Shown: piece by piece, positions 1 to 7,468 of the stretch
How positions within the stretch are numbered: the stretch's first letter is position 1
Layout of the letters: the number at the start of each line of letters is the position of its first letter
From: Oscillospiraceae bacterium
Lineage (GTDB): Bacteria > Bacillota > Clostridia > Oscillospirales > Oscillospiraceae
Assembly: GCA_016296635.1 (NCBI GenBank)
Contig: JAEDIZ010000037.1
Coordinates: 1-18,292 of the forward strand
Direction of reading: 5' to 3'
DNA length: 18,292 nucleotides
The notes under the pieces: model-generated
The model's input: the letters and a program-made list of their open reading frames with translations, nothing else
Told to the model about the DNA's origin: nothing
Databases searched by the model: none
Position numbers and translations under genes: made by a program

Positions 1-1
1 G

Positions 2-649
2 ATAGCAGCACCCGGTCAGTTTGTCAATCTGATGCTTGACGGCCTGTTCCTGCGCCGCCCCATCTCCGTCTGCGATCTGGAGGAGGATGTATTGACCATC
101 ATTTATAAGGTTGTCGGTACCGGCACGAAAGCCATGTCAGAAATGTTTCCCGGCAAGGAACTGAATCTTTTGACTGGACTCGGAAACGGCTATGATACAT
201 CCCTCTCCGGCGAAAAGCCGCTGCTGCTGGGCGGCGGCGTGGGCGTGCCGCCCATGTATCTGCTGGCAAAGAAGCTGCTTACCGAAGGAAAGAGCGTCAG
301 CGTCATTCTCGGCTTCAACACCGCAAGTGAAGTTTTTTATGAAGAGGAATTCCGTACCCTCGGCTGCAGTGTCACCGTCACCACGGTGGACGGCAGCCAC
401 GGCACAAAGGGCTTCGTGACCGACGCCATGCCGGATGAATATACCTATTTCTACACCTGCGGCCCGGAGCCAATGCTGAAGGCCGTTTACCGCGCATCGA
501 AAACCGGCGGACAGATGAGCTTTGAGCAGCGGATGGGCTGTGGCTTCGGCGCCTGCATGGGCTGCAGCTGCAAGACGCTTACCGGCTACAAGCGCATCTG
601 CAAGGAAGGCCCCGTGATGAAGAAGGAGGAAATCCTATGGGAAGACTGA
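2..649 (+). CDS. pyrK: Dihydroorotate dehydrogenase B, electron-transfer subunit (5' end cut)
   Basis: PyrK carries FAD and a [2Fe-2S] cluster and passes electrons from PyrD to NAD+ in the cytosol. The reading frame is already open at base 2 (I-A-A-P-G-Q-F-V-N-L), so the true start lies upstream of the window. The visible part has the flavin-binding RRPISV motif, a glycine-rich nucleotide segment (LLLGGGVGVPP), a CGPEPML segment typical of ferredoxin-reductase-like proteins, and the C-terminal cluster ligands. Counting from the first Met in the window, these are Cys170, Cys175, Cys178 and Cys190 (C-x4-C-x2-C-x11-C), as in the PyrK family. Its 3' end overlaps pyrD by 13 bases, which suggests translational coupling and fits the PyrD-PyrK heterotetramer. 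The identification is firm; only the N-terminal third is missing. Confidence 0.95.
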   Translation: MAAPGQFVNLMLDGLFLRRPISVCDLEEDVLTIIYKVVGTGTKAMSEMFPGKELNLLTGLGNGYDTSLSGEKPLLLGGGVGVPPMYLLAKKLLTEGKSVSVILGFNTASEVFYEEEFRTLGCSVTVTTVDGSHGTKGFVTDAMPDEYTYFYTCGPEPMLKAVYRASKTGGQMSFEQRMGCGFGACMGCSCKTLTGYKRICKEGPVMKKEEILWED

Positions 650-1545
650 GTGTAAATCTCTGCGGCATCGAACTGGAGAACCCCGTCATTCCGGCCTCCG
701 GTACCTTCGGCTACGGCTACGAGTTTGCCGAGCTTTATGACATCAACTGCCTCGGAACATTCTCTTTTAAGGGTACCACAAAAGAGCCGCGCTTCGGCAA
801 TCCCACGCCGCGCATTGCAGAATGTACCGCCGGTATGATCAACGCCGTCGGCCTGCAGAATCCCGGCGTGGACAAGGTCATTTCCGAGGAGCTTCCAAAA
901 CTGAAAGCCTGCTTCCACAAGCCAGTCATGGCAAATATCAGCGGCTTTTGCGTGGAGGATTATGCCTACACCTGCGAAAAACTGGACAAAGATCAGCAGG
1001 TCGGCTGGCTTGAGGTCAACATTTCCTGCCCCAATGTCCACGGCGGAGGCATGGCCTTCGGCACAGATCCGCAGGCAGCGGCAGGTGTCGTAAAGGCTGT
1101 CAAGGCTGTTACCACCAAGCCCGTGATCATCAAGCTCTCCCCCAATGTCACCGACATTGTTTCCATTGCAAAGGCCTGCGAGGATGCAGGCGCGGACGGC
1201 ATCAGCCTCATCAACACCCTGCTCGGCATGCGCATCAATCTGCGCACGGGAAAGCCCGTCATCGCAAATACCATGGGCGGCTTCTCCGGGCCCGCCATTT
1301 TCCCGCTGGCGCTGCGCATGGTTTATCAGGTGGCGCACGCAGTCAAGGTTCCCGTTGTCGGCATCGGCGGCGTGAGCAGGGCAGAGGATGTGATCGAAAT
1401 GATGATGGCAGGCGCAAGCGCCGTTGAGATCGGCGCTGCAAACCTCGTCGATCCCTATGTCTGCCGCAATATCATTCGCGACCTGCCGCAAATCATGGAC
1501 GAGTACAGAATCAACAACTTACAGGATATCATAGGAGGAAGATAA
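637..1545 (+). CDS. pyrD: Dihydroorotate dehydrogenase B (NAD+), catalytic subunit
   Basis: FMN-dependent oxidation of dihydroorotate to orotate, the fourth step of UMP synthesis, in complex with PyrK. The 302-residue length is normal for class 1B enzymes. The catalytic loop reads NISCPNVHGGG, with Cys131 as the active-site base; class 1 enzymes use Cys where class 2 enzymes use Ser. The N-terminal NPVIPASGTFGYG and the later GIGGVS and GASAVEIGAAN segments form the FMN and phosphate sites of the TIM barrel. The start is the ATG at 637, preceded by AGGAGGA inside the end of pyrK. The neighbouring pyrK confirms the 1B type rather than the fumarate-dependent 1A type. Two bases separate it from pyrF. 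Confidence 0.97.
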   Translation: MGRLSVNLCGIELENPVIPASGTFGYGYEFAELYDINCLGTFSFKGTTKEPRFGNPTPRIAECTAGMINAVGLQNPGVDKVISEELPKLKACFHKPVMANISGFCVEDYAYTCEKLDKDQQVGWLEVNISCPNVHGGGMAFGTDPQAAAGVVKAVKAVTTKPVIIKLSPNVTDIVSIAKACEDAGADGISLINTLLGMRINLRTGKPVIANTMGGFSGPAIFPLALRMVYQVAHAVKVPVVGIGGVSRAEDVIEMMMAGASAVEIGAANLVDPYVCRNIIRDLPQIMDEYRINNLQDIIGGR

Positions 1546-1547
1546 CC

Positions 1548-2246
1548 ATGGGAAAAGATGTGATCGTAGCCTGCGACTTCGCCAGTGCTGAACAGACCTT
1601 TGCATTTCTTGACAAATTCACCGGCAGAAAGCCCTTTGTAAAAATCGGCATGGAGCTTTTCTATGCGGAAGGCCCCGAAATCGTGCGAGAGATCAAGCGC
1701 CGCGGCCATAAGATCTTTTTGGATCTCAAGCTGCATGACATTCCCAACACAGTCAAAAAGGCGATGGCTGTGCTTTCAAGGCTCGATGTGGATATCTGCA
1801 ATCTGCACGCAGGCGGCACCGTTGCCATGATGCAGGCCGCGCTGGAAGGTCTTACGCGTGAAGACGGTACAAGACCGCTGCTGATCGCCGTCACACAGCT
1901 GACATCCACCGATCAGACCTCCATGGAAAATGATCTGATGATCCACGCCCCCATCGACGAAGTTGTGATGCACTACGCGCAGAACGCAAAAAAGGCCGGG
2001 CTTGACGGTGTAGTCTGCTCGCCGCTGGAAGCAGGAAAGGTACATGAAAACTGCGGCGCTGCATTTCTGACTGTAACCCCCGGTGTCCGTTTTGCAGACG
2101 GCGATAAGGGCGATCAGAAGCGCGTTATGACTCCCGCAGATGCCAAGGCAATTGGCTCCGACTACATCGTTGTCGGCCGTCCGATCACAGCGGCAGCTGA
2201 TCCGGTGGCGGCCTACGAGCGCTGCCTCAGGGAGTTCGTCGGATGA
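1548..2246 (+). CDS. pyrF: Orotidine 5'-phosphate decarboxylase
   Basis: Decarboxylates OMP to UMP, the last step of the pathway. At 232 residues it has the size of the short bacterial family. The active-site signature DLKLHDIPNTV lies at residues 59-69, with Asp59, Lys61 and Asp64 forming the charged catalytic array, plus Asp10 and Lys32 near the N-terminus. The C-terminal phosphate-binding part includes TPGVR and DYIVVGRPI. The start is the ATG at 1548, with AGGAGGA seven bases upstream, two bases after the pyrD stop. The stop overlaps the next start in an ATGA junction, so the following phosphatase gene is probably translated by coupling. Confidence 0.97.
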   Translation: MGKDVIVACDFASAEQTFAFLDKFTGRKPFVKIGMELFYAEGPEIVREIKRRGHKIFLDLKLHDIPNTVKKAMAVLSRLDVDICNLHAGGTVAMMQAALEGLTREDGTRPLLIAVTQLTSTDQTSMENDLMIHAPIDEVVMHYAQNAKKAGLDGVVCSPLEAGKVHENCGAAFLTVTPGVRFADGDKGDQKRVMTPADAKAIGSDYIVVGRPITAAADPVAAYERCLREFVG

Positions 2247-2890
2247 GCTGGACAAACATTCTCTTCGATCTGGACGGCACGCTGACCGATCCGAAGGTCG
2301 GCATCACCACCGCCGTTTCCAAGGCGCTGGCGCATTTCGGCATTCGGGAAGAACCTGATAATCTTACTGCGTTCATCGGTCCGCCGCTGCTGGATTCCTT
2401 TGAGGAGCTTTACGGCTTCACACCGGAGCAGGCAGAATTGGCCGTCATCAAGTATCGTGAGTATTTCTCCGTCTATGGCTGGGCAGAAAACGATCCCTAT
2501 CCCGATATTGAAACATTTCTGCAGACGCTCGTAGATGTCGGAAAGAAGCTGGTGGTCGCCACCTCCAAGCCGGAGGAATATGCCGTTCGCATCATGGAGC
2601 ATTTCGGCCTGTCCAAGTATTTTGCCCTTGTGTGTGGCGCGCCCATGAACGATCCCGAAGCCGGCAGAAAACCTGCCGTCATCAAATCCGCTATGCAGCG
2701 AGCAGGCTGCCGCCCGGAGGATACGGTCATGGTCGGTGACCGCCGCCATGATGTGGAAGGCGCACATCAGAACGGGCTGCCTGCCGTCGGCGTCCTTTAC
2801 GGCTATGGCGACAGAGCCGAGCATGAAGCCTGTGGCGCGGATTACATCGCTGAAGATCTGTCTGAACTTCTATCCATTCTTATATCGTAG
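2243..2890 (+). CDS. HAD-superfamily phosphatase (phosphoglycolate phosphatase/5'-nucleotidase-like) inside the pyr operon
   Basis: A 215-residue HAD hydrolase with all four family motifs: FDLDGTLTD (residues 8-16; nucleophile Asp9, acid/base Asp11), VVATSKP (104-110; Thr107/Ser108), a Lys143 in RKPAVIK, and VGDRRHD (164-170; Asp166 and Asp170 for Mg2+). Between motifs I and II lies a helical cap typical of subfamily I. Sequences of this type are usually annotated as phosphoglycolate phosphatase or 5'-nucleotidase; the substrate cannot be read from sequence. The start overlaps the pyrF stop by four bases (ATGA). pyrE follows after 45 bases, which include a small hairpin. Its position suggests a role with a pyrimidine nucleotide, for example hydrolysis of UMP, OMP or a damaged derivative, but that is inference only. 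Confidence 0.88.
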   Translation: MSWTNILFDLDGTLTDPKVGITTAVSKALAHFGIREEPDNLTAFIGPPLLDSFEELYGFTPEQAELAVIKYREYFSVYGWAENDPYPDIETFLQTLVDVGKKLVVATSKPEEYAVRIMEHFGLSKYFALVCGAPMNDPEAGRKPAVIKSAMQRAGCRPEDTVMVGDRRHDVEGAHQNGLPAVGVLYGYGDRAEHEACGADYIAEDLSELLSILIS

Positions 2891-2895
2891 ATTTG

Positions 2896-2911
2896 CCTGC
2901 ACTTTTGCAGG
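2896..2911 (+). other. Small perfect hairpin between the HAD gene and pyrE
   Basis: CCTGCA pairs perfectly with TGCAGG around a four-base loop (CTTT). No run of T follows, so it is unlikely to be an intrinsic terminator. It could tune mRNA stability or separate expression of pyrE from the upstream genes. It may also be chance. Confidence 0.35.
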
Positions 2912-2935
2912 ATTTCAAAAATTCAGGAGGTATGT

Positions 2936-3586
2936 ATGAACAATCTGGAAAAGACGATTGCAAAGGATCTGCTCTCCATCAAGGCCGTTTTTCTCCGTCC
3001 AGAGCAACCCTTCACCTGGGCAAGCGGCATTAAGAGCCCCATTTACTGCGACAACCGCCTCACGCTTTCCGCTCCGCAGGTAAGAAGCGACGTGGAAAAC
3101 GGCCTGAAGGCGCTGATTGAAACCTGGTATCCGGAAGCGGAGGTTCTCATGGGTACTTCCACCGCAGGCATCGCCCATGCCGCTATCACCGCCCATCTGA
3201 TGGGGCTTCCCATGGGCTATGTCCGTTCCGGTGCAAAGGATCACGGCAGAAACAATCAGATCGAAGGCAAATTGGAGCCCGGTCAGAAGGTTGTGGTCGT
3301 TGAGGATCTCATCTCCACCGCAGGCAGCGCCATTGAGGTCGTCAACATCCTTCGCGAAGCCGGTGCGGAAGTTCTCGGCATCGTCTCCATCTTCACCTAC
3401 GGCATGAAGAAGGGCCTTGACCGACTGGCAGACGCAAAGGTCGAAAACCACTCTCTTTCCAATCTTGACGCGCTGGTGGAAACTGCCGCCGAGGAAGGCT
3501 ACATCGCCGCTGCCGATGTGGAGCGCATCATCAAATTCCGTAATAATCCGTCCGACGAAAGCTGGATCGGCAAGGAGGTCAAATAA
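2936..3586 (+). CDS. pyrE: Orotate phosphoribosyltransferase
   Basis: Transfers the phosphoribosyl group of PRPP to orotate, giving OMP. The 216-residue protein has the type I PRT fold. The PRPP loop VVVVEDLISTAGSA lies near residues 119-132 (acidic pair Glu123-Asp124, then L-I-S-T-A-G-S). The flexible catalytic loop around residues 97-108 (RSGAKDHGRNN) carries Lys and His residues of the family type. GTSTAGI near residue 73 binds diphosphate. The start is the ATG at 2936, with AGGAGG five bases upstream; an ATG four bases earlier is out of frame. The stop codon abuts the pyrB start directly. Confidence 0.97.
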   Translation: MNNLEKTIAKDLLSIKAVFLRPEQPFTWASGIKSPIYCDNRLTLSAPQVRSDVENGLKALIETWYPEAEVLMGTSTAGIAHAAITAHLMGLPMGYVRSGAKDHGRNNQIEGKLEPGQKVVVVEDLISTAGSAIEVVNILREAGAEVLGIVSIFTYGMKKGLDRLADAKVENHSLSNLDALVETAAEEGYIAAADVERIIKFRNNPSDESWIGKEVK

Positions 3587-4513
3587 ATGAGAAGTATCAT
3601 CGACATTCTGGATCTGTCCGTTGAAGAACTGGACGAACTGATCGCTACCGCATGCGACATCATCGATCATCCTGCGAAGTACGCAGAGGCCTGCCACGGC
3701 AAAAAACTGGCTACGCTGTTCTTTGAGCCGTCCACCCGCACCCGCTTGAGCTTTGAGGCTGCCATGTATGAGCTTGGCGGCAATGTCATCGGTTTCTCCT
3801 CCGCTAACAGCTCATCCGCAGCCAAGGGCGAAAGCGTTGCCGATACGGCAAAGACCATCAGCTGCTACGCGGACATCATCGCCATGCGCCATCCCAAGGA
3901 AGGTGCACCGCGCATTGCCGCACAGGCTGCCACCATTCCCGTCATCAATGCCGGTGACGGCGGACACAACCATCCCACGCAGACGCTGGCAGATCTTCTG
4001 ACCATCTGGCGCGAGAAGGGTCGCTTTGAGAATCTGACCGTTGGTCTGTGCGGCGATTTGAAGTTCGGCCGCACCGTCCACTCCCTGATCACCGCCATGT
4101 CCCGCTACGCAGGCGTGAAGTTTGTGCTGATCTCACCGGAGGAACTGAAGGTACCCAGCTATGTCAAGGAAGAAGCCCTCAAGAAAAAGGGTATTCCCTA
4201 TGTGCAGACCACCAGTCTGGAAGACGCCATCGGCGATCTCGATATCCTTTACATGACCCGTGTGCAGCGTGAACGCTTCTTCAATGAAGAAGACTATCTG
4301 CGTCTGAAGGACAGCTACATTCTTGACCCGAAGAAACTGAAAAGGGCAAAGTCCGATCTTGTCATCATGCATCCGCTGCCCCGCGTCAACGAGATCAGCG
4401 TTGCAGTTGATGACGATCCGCGTGCCTGCTATTTCAAGCAGGTGCTGAACGGCAAATATATGCGTATGGCTCTGATTCTGAAGCTTTTGGAGGAGGCAAA
4501 ATATGAACATTGA
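3587..4513 (+). CDS. pyrB: Aspartate carbamoyltransferase, catalytic subunit
   Basis: Condenses carbamoyl phosphate with aspartate, the committed step of pyrimidine synthesis. The 308-residue protein has the carbamoyl-phosphate motif FFEPSTRTR at residues 45-53, SSAAKGES at 75-82 with the Lys80 that reaches into the neighbouring subunit, a GDGGHNHPTQ segment binding the carbamoyl group, and HPLPRVNEI beginning at His262. The start follows the pyrE stop with no gap, and its ribosome site AAGGAGG lies inside the end of pyrE. It overlaps pyrI by 11 bases, so this is a PyrB3-PyrI-type enzyme with a separate regulatory chain. That contrasts with the unregulated PyrB of Bacillus. Confidence 0.98.
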   Translation: MRSIIDILDLSVEELDELIATACDIIDHPAKYAEACHGKKLATLFFEPSTRTRLSFEAAMYELGGNVIGFSSANSSSAAKGESVADTAKTISCYADIIAMRHPKEGAPRIAAQAATIPVINAGDGGHNHPTQTLADLLTIWREKGRFENLTVGLCGDLKFGRTVHSLITAMSRYAGVKFVLISPEELKVPSYVKEEALKKKGIPYVQTTSLEDAIGDLDILYMTRVQRERFFNEEDYLRLKDSYILDPKKLKRAKSDLVIMHPLPRVNEISVAVDDDPRACYFKQVLNGKYMRMALILKLLEEAKYEH

Positions 4514-4916
4514 TTCGATTAAGAACGGTATCGTAATTGACCATATTTCCGCAGGCAACGGCATGCGCCTTTATGACCTGCTGGGGCTTGACAAGCTGGA
4601 CTGCTCCGTTGCCATCATCAAAAATGTCCACAGCAATGTCATGGGCAAAAAGGACATCATCAAAATTGATGCTGATATCCCCGTAAATCTGGATGTGATC
4701 GGCTATGTCGATCCCGGTGTCACCGTCAACACGATTCGCAACGGCGAGCTGGTCGAGAAACGCACCATCGATATGCCCGAAATGCTTACCAACGTCATCT
4801 TCTGCAAGAATCCCCGCTGCATCACTTCCTGTGAGCAGGAGATCAAGCACATCTTTAAGCTCACCGACCGGGAGAAGAAGATCTATCGCTGCTACTACTG
4901 CGAAACCAAGGCCTGA
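4503..4916 (+). CDS. pyrI: Aspartate carbamoyltransferase, regulatory subunit
   Basis: Binds nucleotide effectors and, through a C-terminal zinc domain, holds PyrB trimers together in the allosteric holoenzyme. The protein is 137 residues, somewhat shorter than the 153-residue E. coli chain. The zinc ligands are clear: Cys101, Cys106, Cys130 and Cys133 (C-x4-C ... C-x2-C); a fifth cysteine at 110 lies between the pairs. The N-terminal allosteric part includes NGIVIDHISAGNG, with the usual basic and acidic nucleotide-site residues. Its ribosome site (GGAGG) and start lie inside the end of pyrB, so the two are coupled. It is the last pyr gene of this unit; a hairpin and then an unrelated promoter follow. 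Confidence 0.97.
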   Translation: MNIDSIKNGIVIDHISAGNGMRLYDLLGLDKLDCSVAIIKNVHSNVMGKKDIIKIDADIPVNLDVIGYVDPGVTVNTIRNGELVEKRTIDMPEMLTNVIFCKNPRCITSCEQEIKHIFKLTDREKKIYRCYYCETKA

Positions 4917-4921
4917 TCGCT

Positions 4922-4945
4922 GCAAAAACACCTGAATGTTTTTGC
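4922..4945 (+). terminator. Possible terminator hairpin after pyrI
   Basis: GCAAAAACA and TGTTTTTGC form a perfect nine-base-pair stem around a six-base loop, six bases after the pyrI stop. The stem is A/T-rich and its T run is inside the 3' arm rather than after it, so it is a weak or non-canonical terminator. It is nearly symmetric and could act on either strand. I see no coding sequence from here to the promoter at 5103, and no other structure in that stretch. Confidence 0.4.
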
Positions 4946-5102
4946 TATGACCGGTGGCCATGATGTCTTTGTGTCCGGCAGCGTGGAATCGGTGCGGCAC
5001 GTGGCTTTCCCATTAAGCAGCTTGGAAGACTATCACTCTTTCACAAAAAATGAAAAAATACTTCTCGTTTTATGTCTATCTGTACAGAATTATTTTTCTC
5101 CC

Positions 5103-5131
5103 TTGACAAGATGGTCTTTTCCGATTATACT
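5103..5131 (+). promoter_or_regulatory. Sigma-A-type promoter of the lysine transport operon
   Basis: A perfect -35 box TTGACA (5103-5108), a 17-base spacer and a near-perfect -10 box TATACT (5126-5131). The predicted transcript start is near 5138, upstream of the lysine aptamer. It starts an independent transcription unit downstream of the pyr genes. Confidence 0.85.
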
Positions 5132-5156
5132 CTGATCAAAATTTAATAGTTTAAAT

Positions 5157-5362
5157 TGTGAACGGCGTAGACCGTTTGCACTTAGGTAGAGGCGCGACAC
5201 GCCAAGAGTATCCCGGCAGAACGGAAAATCAGGTTTTCCGCCGGAAGAAAGGGGCTGCCGCCGAAGTCGAAACGATGCCTGATTCGCGTTTCGGCTGGGC
5301 CGCCGGAGAACATCCGTCGGACTGTCACAGAAATGTGGAGCGCTATCGTTGGACATTGTTTC
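5157..5362 (+). promoter_or_regulatory. Lysine riboswitch (L-box) aptamer
   Basis: The leader matches the lysine riboswitch core. GGTAG (5185-5189) pairs with CTATC (5343-5347) as P1, and AGGCGCG follows at 5190. AAGAGTA lies at 5204-5210, the motif running from GAAAGGGG to GCCGAAG lies at 5247-5266, and ACTGTCA precedes a CACA-GAAA-TGTG hairpin and TGGAGCGCTATC. The P2 stem CGGAAAA/TTTTCCG (5222-5228 with 5234-5240) has loop TCAGG. This loop is exactly complementary to CCTGA (5278-5282) in the loop of the P3 stem CGAAACG/CGTTTCG, the kissing interaction expected of this class. TTGTTTC (5356-5362) can pair with GAAACAA (5405-5411) at the edge of the terminator, a candidate antiterminator. When lysine binds, transcription should stop at the downstream terminator. 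Confidence 0.95.
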
Positions 5363-5409
5363 AGGTCATCCGTATATCCGTATAGTATCGGATTATCTGT
5401 ATTGGAAAC

Positions 5410-5447
5410 AAACCATGGATCGTTCCCGATCCATGGTTTTTATTTTT
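5410..5447 (+). terminator. Rho-independent terminator of the lysine riboswitch
   Basis: A perfect 13-base-pair stem (5410-5422 with 5427-5439, arms AACCATGGATCG and CGATCCATGGTT) closes on the tetraloop TTCC, followed by TTATTTTTATT. It lies between the aptamer and the first gene of the operon, as expected for a transcription-attenuating OFF switch. Confidence 0.93.
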
Positions 5448-5471
5448 ATTCAAGAATGAGAGGTACAAATT

Positions 5472-6335
5472 ATGAGAAGAATCATCGCTATCCTGCTTGC
5501 CGCTTTGATGCTCCTGAGCCTTGCTGCCTGTGCGGCAACTGCTCCGGCTTCCGATGCAAAGACTCCGGCCCAAACCGAACCCGCACAAACCGAAGAAAAC
5601 CGCACCGTTGTCCGCGTCGGCATGGAATGTGCATACGCGCCGAACAACTGGCAGGAAACCACCGCAAGTGAAACCAACCTTCCTATTGAAAATGTCCCCG
5701 GCGCATACGCAGAGGGCTATGACGTTCAGATTGCCCGCAGAATTGCCGATGAAATGGGGTGTGAGCCCGTCATCGTCATGCTCGCTTGGGACGGACTGAT
5801 CGAGGCACTCAATCAGGGACAGATCGATCTGATTATCGCAGGCATGGCCGATACAGCCGCCAGACGCGAAGCAATCTATTTCTCTGATCCCTACCATGTC
5901 ACCCAGTACGGCATCATGGTGAACGAAGATTCTGCTTATGTGGGCGCAACCTCCATTAATGACTTTGAAGGCGCCAGCATTCTTGGTCAGAAGGACACGC
6001 AGCTCGATACCGTCATCGATCAGATGCCCGGCGTTGAGCACCTGACCCCGGTTGCTTCTGTTCCTAACATGATCTCCCGCCTGCAGGAAGGCACCTGCGA
6101 CGGTATTGTTGTCAACATTGAAAACACGCCTTCCTATCTGCAGGCCAATCCTGATTTCGTTGTCATTTCCTTTGAGAACGGTCAGGGCTTCGATCTCGGC
6201 TTCGTCGGCGCCTGCGTCGGCATCCGCATGGGTGATGACGAAATGCTCAGCTCCGTCAATGCAGCCCTTGCAACAATCGATCAGCCTACCCGTGACACAC
6301 TGTGGAATACCGCTGTTGAAAACCAGCCGAAGTAA
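5472..6335 (+). CDS. Amino acid ABC transporter, substrate-binding lipoprotein (probably lysine)
   Basis: A 287-residue solute-binding protein of the SBP_bac_3 family. It begins with a lipoprotein signal: basic MRR, a hydrophobic stretch, and the lipobox LAAC with Cys20 as the lipid anchor, then an Ala/Pro/Thr/Glu-rich linker to about residue 44. The binding domain shows the family signature IIAGMADTAARREAIYFSDPYH (split as IIAGMADT and ARREAIYFSDPYH), in which Arg131 or Arg132 should hold the substrate carboxylate. The start is the ATG at 5472 with GAGAGG eight bases upstream, 24 bases after the riboswitch terminator. The family covers many polar amino acids; lysine is inferred from the lysine riboswitch, not from the binding pocket. 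Confidence 0.93.
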   Translation: MRRIIAILLAALMLLSLAACAATAPASDAKTPAQTEPAQTEENRTVVRVGMECAYAPNNWQETTASETNLPIENVPGAYAEGYDVQIARRIADEMGCEPVIVMLAWDGLIEALNQGQIDLIIAGMADTAARREAIYFSDPYHVTQYGIMVNEDSAYVGATSINDFEGASILGQKDTQLDTVIDQMPGVEHLTPVASVPNMISRLQEGTCDGIVVNIENTPSYLQANPDFVVISFENGQGFDLGFVGACVGIRMGDDEMLSSVNAALATIDQPTRDTLWNTAVENQPK

Positions 6336-6365
6336 TACAATCCAACCGATCCGGAGATGATCAGA

Positions 6366-7454
6366 ATGAGACTATTTCAGAATTTCAAGAGATATATCTA
6401 CCCCATCGGCGTTCTTCTTGCCGCCTGCACGCTGCTTCTGTGGCGTGCGGCTCCGGCAGAAAACAGCTTTTTGGGTTCGAGTTCTGTCGCACAGATCACC
6501 GTTTATGCTCTTTGTGCAGGATTTATCCTGCTTGCGCTGTACGCTGCAATATTCGGAAGAAAAAAGAGCGGTCTGAAATCCGGCGCGGCTGCACTTGGAA
6601 GCTTGGTTTTGCTGGCATTTCTTGCCGTTGCGGCCGACAGACTGGTTTTGAATCTGATACAGACCGCTCGTGTTTCCACGGCAGCGGAAACAAATCCGCA
6701 GGACTTCCTCGGCTCCATGATCTACATGATGTGGAATGGTCGCACAATGTTCCTCACTGGCATCTGGACCACGGTCAGAATTGCCCTTGTTGGTACGGCC
6801 ATCGCCTTTGTGCTGGCTCTGCTGATGGTGCTTCTCCGCATTCAGAAAGGTGCCCGGCAGGATAGCGACACCGAGCGCTTTATGAAGGGCGTCGGCAGGT
6901 TTTTCGCCAAAATCTATATCACCGTGATTCGCGGTACCCCGATGATGGTGCAGTCGCTGATCATCTATTACGCGGGTTTCGGAATTCTGAAAAACACCGG
7001 TATGTCCGTGACGGAAATCAACGGCGTCTGGTCCTGCTTCATCTCCGGTCTGATTACGGTTTCGCTGAACTCCACCGCATATCTTGCTGAAGTGCTGCGC
7101 GGCGGCATCGACGCCATTGACGCCGGACAGAATGAGGCAGCCAGAAGCCTCGGTATGACAAACTGGCAGGCCATGATCAAGGTCGTTTTCCCGCAGGCGG
7201 TCAAGAACAGCATTCCCGCCATCGGCAACGAGTTCATCATCAACATCAAGGATTCCTCCGTGCTATCTGTCATCGGCTGCTATGATCTGATGTTTGCTAC
7301 GACCTCTGTTGTCGGCATCTACTACAAGGCGCTTCCTGTTTACTGCATCGCTGCGCTTGTCTATCTGATTCTTACCTGCTTGTCGTCGCTCATCATGCGG
7401 GCAATTGCAAAGAAGCTGGACACGGCTGCGGTCAGTCTGCCCAGCTCCAACTGA
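6366..7454 (+). CDS. Amino acid ABC transporter, permease (probably lysine)
   Basis: Membrane subunit of the HisM/GlnP type, 362 residues from the chosen start. Hydrophobic segments near residues 13-27, 43-61 and 74-96 form an N-terminal extension of about 110 residues. The conserved permease domain follows, opening with GIWTTVRIAL and containing IRGTPMMVQ. Its ATPase-docking EAA loop begins at about residue 257 (NEAARSLGMTNWQAMIKVVFPQA split across the loop). The start at 6366 is preferred because GGAG (6353-6356) is nine bases upstream; an in-frame ATG at 6357 touches that site and cannot use it. The long N-terminal extension is more than the usual 220-250 residues for this family and may reflect extra helices. 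There is one permease gene, so a homodimer is likely. Confidence 0.93.
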   Translation: MRLFQNFKRYIYPIGVLLAACTLLLWRAAPAENSFLGSSSVAQITVYALCAGFILLALYAAIFGRKKSGLKSGAAALGSLVLLAFLAVAADRLVLNLIQTARVSTAAETNPQDFLGSMIYMMWNGRTMFLTGIWTTVRIALVGTAIAFVLALLMVLLRIQKGARQDSDTERFMKGVGRFFAKIYITVIRGTPMMVQSLIIYYAGFGILKNTGMSVTEINGVWSCFISGLITVSLNSTAYLAEVLRGGIDAIDAGQNEAARSLGMTNWQAMIKVVFPQAVKNSIPAIGNEFIINIKDSSVLSVIGCYDLMFATTSVVGIYYKALPVYCIAALVYLILTCLSSLIMRAIAKKLDTAAVSLPSSN

Positions 7455-7468
7455 AAGGAGGACGAAAC

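Noticed and set aside
4947..5135. 62-codon plus-strand open frame between pyrI and the lysine leader
   Set aside because: It ends inside the lysine-operon promoter and has no ribosome site or recognisable features.
5140..5157. A/T-only palindrome around the lysine-operon transcript start as an operator
   Set aside because: Seven A/T pairs next to a -10 box are expected by chance; the riboswitch explains the regulation.
6357..6365. ATG at 6357 as the permease start
   Set aside because: GGAG touches this ATG with no spacing; the in-frame ATG at 6366 has nine bases of spacing.
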